A stretch of 64,000 nucleotides of DNA from Neoarius graeffei (GCF_027579695.1 NC_083577.1:58528241-58592240); one strand, 5' to 3'. Counted from the stretch's first letter, positions 1 to 11,290 are shown. Made by a program: numbers and translations. Notes: a model not told the origin generated them from the sequence alone.

Positions 1-176
1 AATTGAGTCGCATATTCCAAATCTGCTGTGTACATGTACAAAGAATGCTCCTACAACCTGAAGAATCTCAACTTAATCACAAAATGCTAGATTTGGAATA
101 TCCAAACGGAATAATGCTGTTTACATGATCCATATTAAATTCTGAATCTTGTCATATTCAGAATAATAGTGGAATA

Positions 177-903
177 TTACTGTTTATTTTTTTCGCTGTC
201 CAAATCCTGCGCTCTGATTGGCTGGCGAGTGGGTCCGTATCCTACAGTATGGACCCCAGTTACGGACCTCTGACGACTCGCTCGTTCACAACAACAACAA
301 ACATCGTAGCATTTTTTTTTTTTAATAAGATTTATTTCTAAGTTTATTAAACAAATCTTATACATTTTTGCCAGCATTTCTCAGGAGAATATCATTAATT
401 TTACAGCATGGATAGCGATAACGATGGTGTTCACAGCGAAAGCGAGTTTTACTACCCTGAGGAAGAAGAAATAAAATAAAACATTTCAGGAGAAAGCTAA
501 AACCTGTAATTTGCTAACACCAAGCAAAAACATGGCTGAATCCTGAATGACTCCTATTTGTATAAATAGGGGACTACATAGGCGGCAAAATGTAGGGTTT
601 TTTTTTTTTTCCCTGCCATGGAAGTGCACTTGTATACTGAGGAGGAAGCAATTTGCATTACAGCCGTGAATGAGGATTCAAAATGGCGGCTCGGCTCGGT
701 TTTCCCTTTTGGGCGCTCTCGTTTTCTGTTAGAATTTGGTAAAGAAAAAATAAATATATTATTTACCAGCTTAAGGTCGGTCCGTATGGTGAAATACCGT
801 GACCTCGGCCTTGAATACTGACCTCGGCCCAGAGGGCCTCGCTCAGTACTTTCAAGACCTCGGTCATGGTATTTCACGATACGGACCTCCCAGCTGGTAA
901 ATA
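177..903. mobile_element. Unclassified DNA-transposon remnant with terminal hairpin
   Basis: An almost perfect hairpin spans 760-903: the arm TATTTACCAGCT is mirrored by AGCTGGTAAATA, and the arms share GGTCCGTAT/ATACGGACC, TGAAATACC/GGTATTTCA and CTTGAA/TTCAAG. A second GGTCCGTAT palindrome occurs at 232-255. A short acidic frame of 23 residues (408-479, MDSDNDGVHSESEFYYPEEE plus EIK) looks like the acidic start of a transposon-encoded protein, but I cannot name the family. The outer boundaries are uncertain. Confidence 0.4.
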
Positions 904-1024
904 ACATGCATGTATGTAAACATACTGACTGTTGAAAAATATCAAACAGGAGAAAACTTTCCAAGGCATCGGATACACCATGGAGCACTGGAAAGACAAT
1001 AATAAATAAGTGCAGGAAATATTA

Positions 1025-1196
1025 CATAAGTGGCATTACTAAGAAAAGGCTGTCCCTATAAAACTGATGAGAAGACCAGGAGCATACTGGTCAGGGAGTC
1101 TGACAAGAGGCCCACAGCAACATTAAAAGAATTGCAGCAATTTCTGGAAAGCACTGGTTGCTCCCTAAATGTGACGACAATCAGCAATGGTGTGGC
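1025..1196 (+). pseudogene. Tc1-like transposase fragment (DNA-binding region)
   Basis: The translation from 1030 reads RKGCPYKTDEKTRSILVRES followed by DKRPTATLKELQQFLESTG. This aligns with the linker and second helix-turn-helix of Tc1 transposases (compare LVREAAKRPMITLEELQR in the element at 13168). No catalytic domain follows, so this is a short dead fragment in the itgb5 intron. Confidence 0.7.
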
Positions 1197-2010
1197 ATGT
1201 CCTTGTAGCTTCTGCTTACGATGTTATCTGCAGCCAGCACTGGCACACTAAAAGCAGTAAAAGATATCACTGAAGAAGCCCTGCTCAGATCCCTGCTATT
1301 AATCTTATTCCCAGATACAATCAGAGGTGAAATATCTAGTACATGGTATGTAATTTTAGTGATCGGAAATATTTTTATAAATAATGTATCAGCAATGTTA
1401 AGGATTTAGATTTCTCTCGATTGATTGGGTGTCAATAAGCAAGGTTTTTTGTTTTGTTTTTTTAAATAGAGTGCCTAATCCTCAGCTACTTTATTGCAGG
1501 AAGCATTTTATGACTTTAGGAACGTATTATGAAATTGTGCTCCTGTGTATTTTAAAGCCATTCCCTGCTTCTGATGGGTGGGGTTTTTTTTTTTTTGGGT
1601 CCTACAAGCATGCATCATGGAGCTGCTGCTTCATTTCAGTTATTTCACTAATGGACTCCCCTTCACTAATTGACTCCACATGTACATTCCAGAAATGATT
1701 AGCACAGTGGAGACATGACATAGTGAATCTCAGCCCTTAAAGCTGCAAGGATGTTCCAAAATGTTGAACTGTAGTGTATCAGTGTTTCTGAGTATGGAAT
1801 GCAAGCAGATGTCCAGAAACAACTTCACTTGAAGCCTTTAATATAATAGGTTTGGACTCACTGCATGTTTTTCCCTTCTTTTGTTTTTGTGGCTCAGCCA
1901 CAGTTTAGCCAGCTGTTTTTATAGGAGAGCTTTCTCTCACTCCTCCCATCACACCTCCATATCTCTCTCTCTCTCACACAAACACACACCTTTTTCTCTC
2001 TCTTTCACAG

Positions 2011-2918
2011 ATACGGATGACCCAAACACTGTACTATGTTTGTATAAGACTGAGAACGAGTGCGTGATGAAGTTCACCTACTCTGAACATGCCAGTGGCC
2101 GGTCAATCCTCACTGCTCTGAAGGAGCCAGGTCAGTGTACAGCCCCCACTTTATGAAACTACATAACTATAATTAACTGTGCACGCTCTCACTTTTGTCA
2201 CGACGCTGAGCAGAAGCAGTAAAGGCAAGCCATGATGAAAAGATCGACGCATTAACAATGTTTTTCATCTCATTTAAATGATGTGTCTGAGTCATTGTTT
2301 AGATTACATATTATATGTTGTGTGTGCAGTGTGTGCCGTTCCCCCTGATGCTAAGACGGTGGTACTTGCAGTTATGGGCAGTATCCTGCTAGTGGGCATT
2401 ATCCTGTTGGCTGCGTGGAAGTTAGTAATCACCATCCACGACCGGCGCGAGTTTGCCCGCTTCCAAAGCGCACGCTCACGGGCACGCTACGAGATGGTAA
2501 AAACATTTCTCTCTTCCTGCAGCACAAGAATGGCATCGTGTTGAATGTTTGCATGTATAATTTTTTTCGATGTAAACAGTTTAATCCTCGAGTGTTTTAA
2601 CTCTACAAGAGTGAATTGGACAAAAACACTATGCTCTGATTGAAACCATAAGTCTTCTCGAATCCCTCCAGTGAGTTGGAAGAAACAAATAATGGTGATT
2701 ATTTCAAGGCTCCGTTTCAAAGCCTCAAGTTGCTCCGCTCCACAACCTTGTGCATTTCAATGAAGCCATCTGACCTAGTTTCTCCATCTCATTCTGTGTG
2801 TCCGTTTCTCTCTTCCTCGCAGGCCTCCAATCCCCTCTACAAACATCCAATATCCACTCACTCAGTGGAGACGGCATTCCAGATGCACAGCAAGTCATAT
2901 AATGGCAGACTTCACTGA
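2011..2918 (+). CDS. itgb5: Integrin beta-5-like, last three coding exons (3' partial gene)
   Basis: Coding exons are 2011-2130, 2330-2496 and 2823-2918 (TGA stop), each with AG/GT boundaries and matching phases. The first exon encodes part of the cysteine-containing beta-tail domain ([12 protein letters not shown]). The second carries a hydrophobic transmembrane helix ([20 protein letters not shown]) followed by the membrane-proximal [15 protein letters not shown]. The third carries the talin/kindlin-binding NPLY motif and ends near KSYNG. Integrin beta chains pair with an alpha chain at the plasma membrane and link extracellular matrix to actin. The cytoplasmic tail resembles vertebrate ITGB5 ([22 protein letters not shown] and a terminal KSYNG) more than ITGB3 or ITGB6, so I call beta-5; that assignment is from remembered family sequence. 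The ligand-binding headpiece exons lie outside the window to the left. Integrity of the rest of the gene cannot be judged. Confidence 0.9.
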
Positions 2919-3630
2919 TCTCAGGCCTGCTGGTAGGGGTGGGGACACGGCAGGACCGGTCCGGTTGACACAGTTTACAGTTTTGTGATGGGGAACAGAG
3001 ATGGCCACTTCATAAAAGACTTTGACAACAAAGTGTCATTAGAGACTTTTTTTTTTTTCACCTGGTCCTTTTCATGAGGTCTAATAACTGAACTACAGCT
3101 GTACAATAAGCTGGACTGCTTATGCTCATTAGTTTTCTCTGATAGAAGACGTACTTGGAACAAATGAAGATCTTTTACTACAAAAGTGATGGACTTCCAA
3201 ACGAATGGACTACTTGAGTGAAATTGCCAATTCTGCAGCTCTAACCACAATTCCTCCATGTTGAGGATGCCGTGTGCATTAAAGTTTACAGAGAAGTGAG
3301 ATGTTGATGCCTTAAGTAGTATAACTTTATAGACAGCATTCCTGTATTTTAACCAATGTTGGGTACTAACAGAGCAATAACTTTCTTGCATTTAGTTTTG
3401 CATATTGTATGGGTTTATAAATTGAAGAGAGTGTAAAAATACCACTCTAAATAGTTGTCTCACATTTGAACAATTTTCAGTTATAGTCCTCCAAGTGTTC
3501 TGCAGAATAATTAAAGATTGAATCAAGTCCAGTTAACACAGCTTACAGTTTTCTGGTGAGATATCTCTATCTTGCACACCCATCTCAGTGGAACTGGTGT
3601 AGGAGAGGTAATAAACTAAAGGATTAATGC
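2919..3630 (+). other. itgb5: Probable itgb5 3' UTR
   Basis: Non-coding sequence follows the itgb5 stop. It ends near a canonical AATAAA at 3610-3615, just before the terminal inverted repeat of a Harbinger-like element. An ATTAAA variant also occurs near 3510. The exact cleavage site is inferred; no transcript data were used. Confidence 0.5.
3610..3615 (+). promoter_or_regulatory. Candidate polyadenylation signal of itgb5
   Basis: AATAAA hexamer about 690 bases after the itgb5 stop codon. Nothing coding lies between. It is the first canonical signal downstream of the stop that I noticed. Confidence 0.4.
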
Positions 3631-3653
3631 CAATATGTAAATTTGTCCCCTAA

Positions 3654-4266
3654 GGCAGCTGGGCCATAGAAGGTGCACGCTGCACGCTACACGCTACACG
3701 CGTGTAAAGAAAAGTGGACAAACGTAGCATGACTTGCTCTGGGCCATAGAACGGCGTTCACGTTGCACGCTGCACACTTCACGCGTGAAACGAGAAATGA
3801 ACATGCACACTTTTTTCTAGGCGTGAAGATGGAAATTCCAGTCAATGCATGCGGTCACCGCCGCGCCAGCCAATCAGAACGGGTCTAGGGAGATAACGCT
3901 ATGCTTTCAGGGGAAAACTTCAGAAAAAATATAATTGAATGGTATAATTGAAAAATAGTTCTTCATCGGGATTGTCAAGCAGATTATAGAATGTTCGGTG
4001 AAATTCACCACGGGTTTCTCTCAGAAGGAAGTGTTCTCGGCTCCAAATTCTGTTCCTTTTTCTCTTCCTCTGTCTCAGTAAAAGCAGAATGAGGCAATCG
4101 TCGTCATCCGAAGAGTCCATATTGTTGGTTACTCGGTCAAAGTAGAACAGACACAACACGTGAACATCCAAGCATGAAGTTTAATGGCCCAGGGTCCGGT
4201 TCTTCACGTGAACGTGTAGCGTGTAGCATGCAGCGTGCAGCGTGAACCTTCTATGGCCCAGCTGCC
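3654..4266. mobile_element. PIF/Harbinger-like MITE with TAA target duplication
   Basis: Long terminal inverted repeats start GGCAGCTGGGCCATAGAAGG. Both arms carry subterminal runs of CACGCTGCACGCTACACG-type repeats. The element is flanked by TAA at 3651-3653 and 4267-4269, the 3-bp TWA duplication typical of PIF/Harbinger. It is 613 bp and retains the start of a transposase-like frame on the minus strand, so it looks like an internal-deletion derivative of a full element. Confidence 0.75.
3920..4120 (-). pseudogene. Harbinger transposase N-terminal remnant
   Basis: Reading from the minus-strand ATG at 4120, the frame begins MDSSDDDDCLILLLLRQRKR and continues with RIWSREHFLLRETRGEFHRT and a motif ending FFNYTIQ. 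An acidic start, an arginine-rich stretch, then a W..R...GEFH...L..D...FFNY pattern is typical of Harbinger transposase N-termini. The DDE catalytic domain is missing; the frame ends about 67 codons in. The family assignment agrees with the TAA duplication around the host element. Confidence 0.6.
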
Positions 4267-4594
4267 TAAGGTTTTATATCTTAAATAGTGCATCAGACCT
4301 CTTAAGGTCAGTCAGTTGCTGTATTAATAAAATAAGACGTCTGAGTAATTGGATTTTAATTTGCACTGCAATGACAGTAACATCCACTTGTTTCCCAGTG
4401 ACTCCGATTATCTCATGTCTGCTCTTAGCTGAACCTCATATGAGCTGAAGGGGGAAAATCTGAGTAAATAAATTAAGACCAGATCTAACACATTCTTAAA
4501 AAGGCTGTAGTGACTGGGCACTTCAGAGGGAGTGTGGATCTGAGGGACTAATGATTTGTTTGGCCCTTTTCTGCATGGATGTCTCCAATAAATA

Positions 4595-6228
4595 CAGTGG
4601 GTACGGAAAGTATTCAGACCCCTTTACGTTTTTCACTCTGTTTCATTGCAGCCATTTGCTAAAATAAAAAAAGTTCACTTTATTTCTTATTAATGTACAC
4701 TCAGCACCCCATCTTGACAGAAAAAACAGAAAAGTAGAAATTTTTGCAAATTTATTTAAAAAAAAGAAAAACTGAAATATCACATGGTCACAAGTATTCA
4801 GACCCTTTGCTCAGTATTGAGGAGAAGCACCCTTTTGAGCTAGTACAGCCATGAGTCTTCTTGGGAATGAGGCAACAAGTTTTTCACACCTAGATTTGGG
4901 GATCCTCTGCCGTTCTTCCTTGCAGATCCTCTCCAGTTCCGTCAGGTTGGATGGTGAACGTTGGTGGACAGCCATTTTCAGGTCTCTCCAGAGATGCTCA
5001 ATTGGGTTTAGGTCAGGGCTCTGGCTGGGCCAGTCAAGAATGGTCACAGAGTTGTTCCGAAGCTACTCCTTTGTTATTTTAGCTATGTGCTTAGGGTCAT
5101 TGTCTTGTTGGAAGGTGAACCTTCAGCCCAGTCTGAGGTCCTGAGCACTCTGGAAGAGGTTTTCTTCCAGGATATCTCTGTACTTGGCCGCATTCATCTT
5201 TCCTTCAGTTGCAACCAGTCGTCCTGTCGCTGCAGCTGAAAAACACCCCCATAGCATGATGCTGCCACCACCATGTTTCACTGTTGGGATTGTATTGGGC
5301 AGGTGATGAGCAGTGCCTGGTTTTCTCCACACATACAGCTTAGAATTAACGCCAAAAAGTTCAATCTTCGTCTCATCAGACCAGAGAATCTTATTTCTCA
5401 TAGTCTGGGAGTCCTTCATGTGCTTTTTGGCAAACTCTATGCGGGCTTTCATATGTCTTTTACTGAGGAGAGGCTTCCGTCGGGCCACTCTGCCATAAAG
5501 CCCCGACTGCTGGAGGGCTGCAGTGATGGTTGACTTTGTGGAACTTTCTCCCATCTCCCTACTGCATCTCTGGAGCTCAGCCACAGTGATCTTTGGGTTC
5601 TTCTTTACCTCTCTCACCAAGGCTCTTCTCCCACGATTGCTCAGTTTGGCTGGATGGCCAGGTCTAGGAAGAGTTCTGGTCATCCCAAACTTCTTCCATT
5701 TAAGAATTATGGAGGCCACTGTGCTCTTAGGAACATTGGGTGCTGCAGAAATTCTTTGGTAACCTTGGCCAGATCTGTGCCTTGCCACAATTCTGTCTCT
5801 GAGCTCCTTGGGCAGTTCCTTCGACCTCATGATTCTCATTTGCTCTGATGTGCACTGTGAGCTGTAAGGTCTTATATAGACAGGTGTGTGCCTTTCCTAA
5901 TCAAGTCCAATCAGTTTAATTAAACACAGCTGGACTCCAATGAAGGAGTAGAACCATCTCAAGGAGGATCAGAAGAAATGGACAGCATGTGAGTTAAATA
6001 TGAGTGTCACAGCAAAGGGTCTGAATACTTATGACCATGATATTTCAGTTTTTCTTTTTTAATAAATTTGCAAAAATTTCTACATTTCTGTTTTTTTTTT
6101 TTTTCTGTCAAGATGGGGTGCCGAGTGTACATTAATGAGAAAATGAACTTTTTTGATTTTAGCAAATGGCTGCAATGAAACAAAGAGTGAAAAATTTAAA
6201 GGGGTCCGAATACTTTCCGTACCCACTG
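4595..6228 (-). mobile_element. Tc1-like element 1 (nearly intact, 1.63 kb)
   Basis: Terminal inverted repeats begin CAGTGGGTACGGAAAGTATT at both ends and extend for roughly 200 bp. The element is flanked by TA dinucleotides (4593-4594, 6229-6230). Length and structure match fish Tc1 elements. The transposase lies on the minus strand. Confidence 0.93.
4811..5839 (-). pseudogene. Tc1 transposase with two in-frame stops
   Basis: The minus-strand frame from ATG at 5839 spans 343 codons to 4811, the usual size for a Tc1 transposase. It opens with a helix-turn-helix (LPKELRDRIVARHRSGQGYQ), has a GRVARRKPLL linker, and carries the DD34E catalytic residues in ILWSDETK, FQQDNDPKH and [11 protein letters not shown]. 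Only two lesions break the frame, both compatible with C-to-T type transitions: a TGA just after the DLRLG motif, where an arginine is usual, and a TAG where tryptophan is expected before LRNNS. No frameshift was seen. The few lesions suggest a fairly young insertion that can no longer make its transposase. Confidence 0.9.
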
Positions 6229-6230
6229 TA

Positions 6231-7480
6231 GTAGGAAATGAAGTATATTACCTAGAAACTGTAAAGCATTCTGTCTTGAAAGCTTTCCTGTGGTGGAAAT
6301 CTTTTACACACCATTTAATAAATTAGTTTATGTGGAGCTTCCTCTACACAAGTCCCTGTGAATTATCTGTTACTACACACACGATCACGTTTAAAACGAG
6401 TGCATTAATATAAAGTTGTAAGTTGCCCTGCAACCAGAACTACTGGTAAAGACCATTTCAGTTTTGTAACCCTACAATTTAGGTTGATTTGTACTTTCTA
6501 GTATGCTGACAGTCAGGCAATGATGAAAAACGGAGGCGAAATCAAAAACTTCCAGGACATTCAGTGACCTTAAGAGCATAAGAGTGACTTATTGTTTTTA
6601 ACAGCAGGAAGGAGCCGTCTCCAAAATGTTCTCCAAATTCAACATCCAGTGTGTGTGTGAGCAAGAGAGAGGGAGGGGGAAAAAAAAGAAACATCCATTT
6701 CACATGCACTCATTCACTGACTCATTTCAAAAACACTGGGTGTTTGTTTCCTTTCAAATATTTTGCCTGTGAAGAAAAACGAAGTGCCTTGCTGGGACTA
6801 AACGGTCAGTTACTCTTAAACCTGACCAAAAAAAAAAAAATACAGAAAGTGTCATGTTACAATGTAAGCATGTATGTTCTTGGTTATTGTGCAGGGTTCA
6901 CATACTTGGGCTAACACACAGCAGTTTACATGGTAACCACAAAATACTGGACTGACTCCATTTCTTTAATTATACGTCTCAGCGCAGTGCCATGAGGGGT
7001 CATAAGTGCAGTCTAGTGACTGTATATAGAATTATAAACGCAGAGTTCCATGGGCTCTGCGCTGTGTTTGTTTCAGCCCTGTAGTTAGCTCTGAAGTGCC
7101 TGGCATAGTCTCGAGTGCAAAGTTAGCATCCACTGCCAGATCACTCAGACAGGAGCGACGTCACTGGCTGATGGGGAGGACCTTATTCCAGACGGAGGAA
7201 ATGAAAGTTGCAAAGAATTGCTGGTTAACTAAAAGGGATAACTCTGGAATAGGCCCAGGGCCATCCCTGTGAGGCAAAGTAGTACTGTGCGTGGAGGAGA
7301 GTTGAAGACCTTCTGTTTTAGATGCTGGAATCTGCTTCAGATACTTTTTATTTTATTTTTACACATTTCAAACTTTTTTATTCTACTGACATTTGATATT
7401 TTCTTTACTTTCTATATATAAATGCAGGCTTAAACAATCTCCTGATAGAACAAGACCATTTCAAGCTTCAAATTAGTAAA
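6231..7480. other. Intergenic stretch without recognisable gene
   Basis: Between Tc1 element 1 and the next composite repeat I see no conserved exon, RNA gene or clear mobile element. A/T-rich runs and a short purine tract near 6660 are the only notable composition features. Confidence 0.5.
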
Positions 7481-7605
7481 AATGTCTACGCATACACTCT
7501 GACCAAAAGTATATGGACAGATGTGGTTCTTCTCCACATAATTGTTGCCACAATATTGTCTTTGTATGCTGCAGCGTTAATATTTTTCTTCACTAGAATT
7601 AAGGG

Positions 7606-7979
7606 GTGGGGCGGCACGGTGGTGTAGTGGTTAGCGCTGTCGCCTCACAGCAAGAAGGTCCGGGTTCGAGCCCCGTGGCCGGCGAGGGCCTTTCTGTGCG
7701 GAGTTTGCATGTTCTCCCCGTGTCCGCGTGGGTTTTCTCCGGGTGCTCCGGTTTCCCCCACAGTCCAAAGACATGCAGGTTAGGTTAACTGGTGACTCTA
7801 AATTGACCGTAGGTGTGAATGTGAGTGTGAATGGTTGTCTGTGTCTATGTGTCAGCCCTGTGATGACCTGGCAACTTGTCCAGGGTGTACCCCGCCTTTC
7901 GCCCGTAGTCAGCTGGGATAGGCTCCAGCTTGCCTGCGACCCTGTAGAACAGGATAAAGCGGCTAGAGATGATGAGATG
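7606..7979 (+). mobile_element. V-SINE (Mermaid-type), full length
   Basis: It has a tRNA-like head (GCGGCACGGTGGTGTAGTGG, B-box GGTTCGAGCC), the conserved V-SINE core (TTTCCCCCACAGTCCAAAGA) and a tail ending in GATGAGATG. It is flanked by an 11-bp duplication AGAATTAAGGG (7595-7605, 7980-7990). Confidence 0.92.
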
Positions 7980-8089
7980 AGAATTAAGGGATCCAAACCT
8001 GTTCCAGCATGACAATACCCCTGTGCACAAAGTGAGGTCCATGAAGACATGGTTTGCCAAGAATGGAGTGGAAGAAGAAACCTTTAGAA

Positions 8090-8427
8090 ACCTTTATTTG
8101 TCACATGCACACTTCAAGCACAGTGAAATTCATCCTCTGCATTTAACTCATCTGAAGCAGTGAACACACGCGCGCACACACCCAGAGCAGTGGGCAGCCA
8201 CACTACAGTGCCTGGGGAGCAGTCAGGGGTTAGGTACCTTGCTCGAGGGCACCTCAGCCCAATGTCACCCCACATCAATCTAATTGCATGTCTTTGGATT
8301 GTGGGGGAAACCAGAGGAAACCCATGCAAACTCCACACAGAAAGGCCTCCACCGGGCCACTGGGTTCAAACCCGGAACCTTCTTGCTGTGAGGCGACCGT
8401 GCTAACCATTACACCACCGTGCTGCCT
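8090..8427 (-). mobile_element. V-SINE, alternative-tail subfamily, antisense
   Basis: The minus strand carries the same tRNA-like head and core as the main SINE. Its 3' half is different: GAGCAAGGTACCTAACCCC, CTGCCCACTGCTCTGGGTGT and a terminal GTGCATGTGACAAATAAAGG. Copies at 44861 and 46000 share this tail, so it is a distinct subfamily, probably using a different LINE-derived 3' end. Confidence 0.85.
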
Positions 8428-8741
8428 GGCCTGCATAGAGCCCTGACCTCAACCCCAGTGAACACCACTGGCATGAACTAGAATGCTGACTGTACCCCAG
8501 GTGCCGTGCCCTGCCTGACATGAGTGCCTGACCTCACAATAGCTCTTGTGTCTGGATGGCCACAAATCCCCATAGTGATGCTCCAAAATCTAGGGGAAAG
8601 CCTTTCTGGAAGAATGGAGGTTATTATCAGAGCAAAAAGGGGATTCAATCTGGAATGGAATGTTCAACAAACACACGAGTGTGATGGACAGGTGTCCAAA
8701 AATAGTGTAGGTATAATAATCATATATTTATTTTATTGTAC

Positions 8742-9135
8742 GGGTGGCACGGTAGTGTAATGGTTAGCACTGTCGCCTCACAGCAAGAAGGTCCTGGGTT
8801 CAAGCCCAGCAACCAACAAGGGCCTTTCTGTGTGGAGTTTGCATGTTCTCCCTGTGTCCGCGTGGGTTTCCTCTGGGTGCTCCAGTTTCCCCCACAGTCC
8901 AAAGACATGCAGGTTAGGCTAACTGGTGGCTCTAAATTGACCGTAGGTGTGATTGTGAGTGTGAATGGTTGTTTGAGACAACCGTGACACATGGAGACCT
9001 ATGTGTCAGCCCTGCGATGATCTGGCGACTTGTCCAGGGTGTACCCCGCCTCTCACCCATAGTCAGCTGGGATAGGCTCCAGCTTGCCCGGGACCCTGCA
9101 CAAGATGAGCAGCTACAAATGATGGATGGATGGAT
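8742..9135 (+). mobile_element. V-SINE, full length
   Basis: Head, core and GATGGATGGATGG tail are all present. It carries an extra AGACAACCGTGACACATGGA segment near 8975, before the CTATGTGTCAGCCC block, that I do not see in other copies. Confidence 0.88.
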
Positions 9136-9374
9136 AGCTGGTATAATGATTCTGGGAAAATGCCATGAATGAGAATGACTTTTTCCTAGACGAAAGATAG
9201 CTGAATGGTGCCACTTGCTGGACAAACAGTGGTTTCTCCACTACCCAAAAGTAACCATGTATTAAATACATTATTGTGAGGTTCTGTCCTCTAATGCCAC
9301 CTTCTGGACAAAGCCAAAAAAGTAATAGTTAAAAAAAATCTATCTCCTTGAATCAAAGTAAATGACTAATAAAT

Positions 9375-9747
9375 CTCATCTCATCATCTCTAGCTGCTTT
9401 ATCCTGTTCTACAGGGTCGCAGGCAAGCTGGAGCCTATCCCAGCTGACTACGGGCGAAAGGCGGGGTACACCCTGGACAAGTCGCCAGGTCATCACAGGG
9501 CTGACACATAGACACAGACAACCATTCACACTCACATTCACACCTACGGTCAATTTAGAGTCACCAGTTAACCTAACCTGCATGTCTTTGGACTGTGGGG
9601 GAAACCAGAGCACCCGGAGGAAACCCACGCGGACACGGGGAGAACATGCAAACTCCGCACAGAAAGGCCCTCGCCGGCCACAGGGCTCGAACCCGGACCT
9701 TCTTGCTGTGAGGCGACAGCACTAACCACTACACCACCGTGCCGCCT
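9375..9747 (-). mobile_element. V-SINE, full length, antisense
   Basis: This is a complete antisense copy with the tail CTCATCTCATCATCTC at the left and GTGCCGCC head at the right. A 16-bp duplication with one mismatch, TAAATGACTAATAAAT against TAAATGACTCATAAAT, flanks it. Confidence 0.92.
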
Positions 9748-9889
9748 TAAATGACTCATAAATTGCTAATAAAAAGGTAAACATTACCTCTGTAAGAATA
9801 ATGTAGATCCAAACTTGCTTGAATATTCCAGATAGCTCAGATTTTTTTTCCTCAATACAACCCAATAATGTCCACATCAATCTTAGGAG

Positions 9890-10165
9890 CACTGGGCATG
9901 AGCATGAAGCAGCAATACACCAGAACTGAATGCCAGTCCATCACAGGGCATCATAGGGAAACCCCCCCACACACACATTTGGGCAACTGGCAATTTATCA
10001 TAGCCAGTCCACCTACTGGCTTGTTTTTGGAGGAAACCAGGGAACCTGGATGAAACCCATGCAGATAGAGAGAGAATGTGCAGAAACTCCACATGAGCAG
10101 TAATCTGAGCTCAGGACTGAACTCCGATTACTAGGGACGCTGGACCTGTGTGGCAGCAACACGAC
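9890..10165 (-). mobile_element. Diverged V-SINE-related repeat, antisense
   Basis: CCAGTCCATCACAGGGCATC, TTTTTGGAGGAAACCAGGGA and GAACTCCGATTAC lie in the order expected of an old antisense V-SINE, with many substitutions and no clear target duplication. Confidence 0.6.
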
Positions 10166-10244
10166 CTGATGTTCCATCATGCTTCCATGAATGTCAAATA
10201 TGTGAGAAATTATTTGAGTTGGCATGGTGGTGTAGTGGTTAGCA

Positions 10245-11290
10245 CACAGTGCGTTTACATGCACATCCAAATCGAGCTACTGTCGGTAATCGAGCTAAGG
10301 GTCCCAGCAGGGGTGCCAGAGAAATCCAATCCTACATGCACACAAGTTAATTGAGCTATTGTGTGAGGTACATTGTGCACCCGAGCCACAGGTGGCGCTA
10401 CACGCCCCATCGTGTTGGTACACTTCCGGTTGTCGTCATGAAGAAGAGCTATTCAAGAGTATAAACAAAGTTATCAGCAGTGTTGCCAGATACTGCTGAC
10501 ATTTTCCAGCCCAAAACATGTTCAAATCCACCAAAATGCACTTAAAACCGCCCAATCTGGCAACACTGGCAGTTCTGTGTTCACAAGTTCCGTGCCCAAG
10601 CTGTTAGGCTTGCTCTAACAGACTGTATGGCTACAAACTGTCCTGCGCAGACCACTGTTTTGTAAGACAACTTATTTTGCACAATTGTATATTTTTCTAA
10701 AGTCCATTTTTTGCTTACAAAAAAATTTTTTTTTTGCTTACAAAAAATATTTTTCTAAAGTCCATTTTTTGCTTACAATTTAACTTGTCTTAATAAACAC
10801 ACAAAAGTTCAATTGTTTTGTTTTTATTGACATTCTTCAGATGTTGGACATCTATATATATACACACACACAAATACAGTGACTTGTTTATGTACACAAT
10901 TCACAGCTATGCAACAGTTGTACAGATGTATTTGGTGATACAGTAAGTGAGCTAAATTTTAACAGTGCAAACAATGCCACAAAAAGAAAAGATTCATGCC
11001 GTTGTCATGCCGACCGAGGCTGTTGTGTTTCCCGCTTGTGGTCTCGTCACTTGTCACTTCCGGAAGGGGCAGTGCTGAAGTAAGTAGCTCGAATACGTAG
11101 CTCGATAGGGTACACATGCACTAAGTAGCTCAGCAGAAATTGCATAATCTAGGTCGTGTAGCTCGATTCCAAGAAATCAAGTTCGGTTCAATTTCAGCCG
11201 AATTAAGGTGTATACATGGCATTTTGAACTTCGATTTCAGTCGAGCAATGGCAGAAATTCGATTCTCTCTATGTGCATGTAAATGCACTG
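10245..11290 (+). mobile_element. Non-autonomous DNA transposon, copy A
   Basis: The termini are CACAGTGCGTTTACATGCAC and, inverted at the right, GTGCATGTAAATGCACTG. Subterminal repeats include ATCGAGCT and GTAGCTCGA-type words. It has no coding capacity that I can recognise. The CACT/CAGTG-like ends resemble CACTA/EnSpm-type non-autonomous fish elements, but the target duplication (2-3 bp) is not resolvable by eye. Confidence 0.75.

Larger units (their letters stand above)
7485..8712 (+). mobile_element. Tc1/mariner fragment interrupted by two SINEs
   Basis: The left terminus reads ACACTCTGACCAAAAGTATA and the right part ends ACAGGTGTCCAAAAATAGTG. Between SINE copies, residual coding-like sequence (TGTTCCAGCATGACAATACC, CTGACCTCAACCCCAGTGAA) corresponds to the FQHDNAPVH and PDLNP-type motifs of a Tc1 transposase C-terminus. 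Its N-terminal half is absent. Two SINEs at 7606-7979 and about 8090-8427 split the remnant. Confidence 0.7.

Noticed and set aside
1881-2156. Long frame reading through the intron and exon at 2011-2130
   Set aside because: The part before 2011 is a CT-rich intron end; only the portion after the AG acceptor is integrin coding sequence.
7606-7788. Recurrent frame with [15 protein letters not shown] and [19 protein letters not shown], seen at many places
   Set aside because: It is a chance translation of the V-SINE sequence, repeated wherever the SINE occurs on either strand. It is not a protein family.
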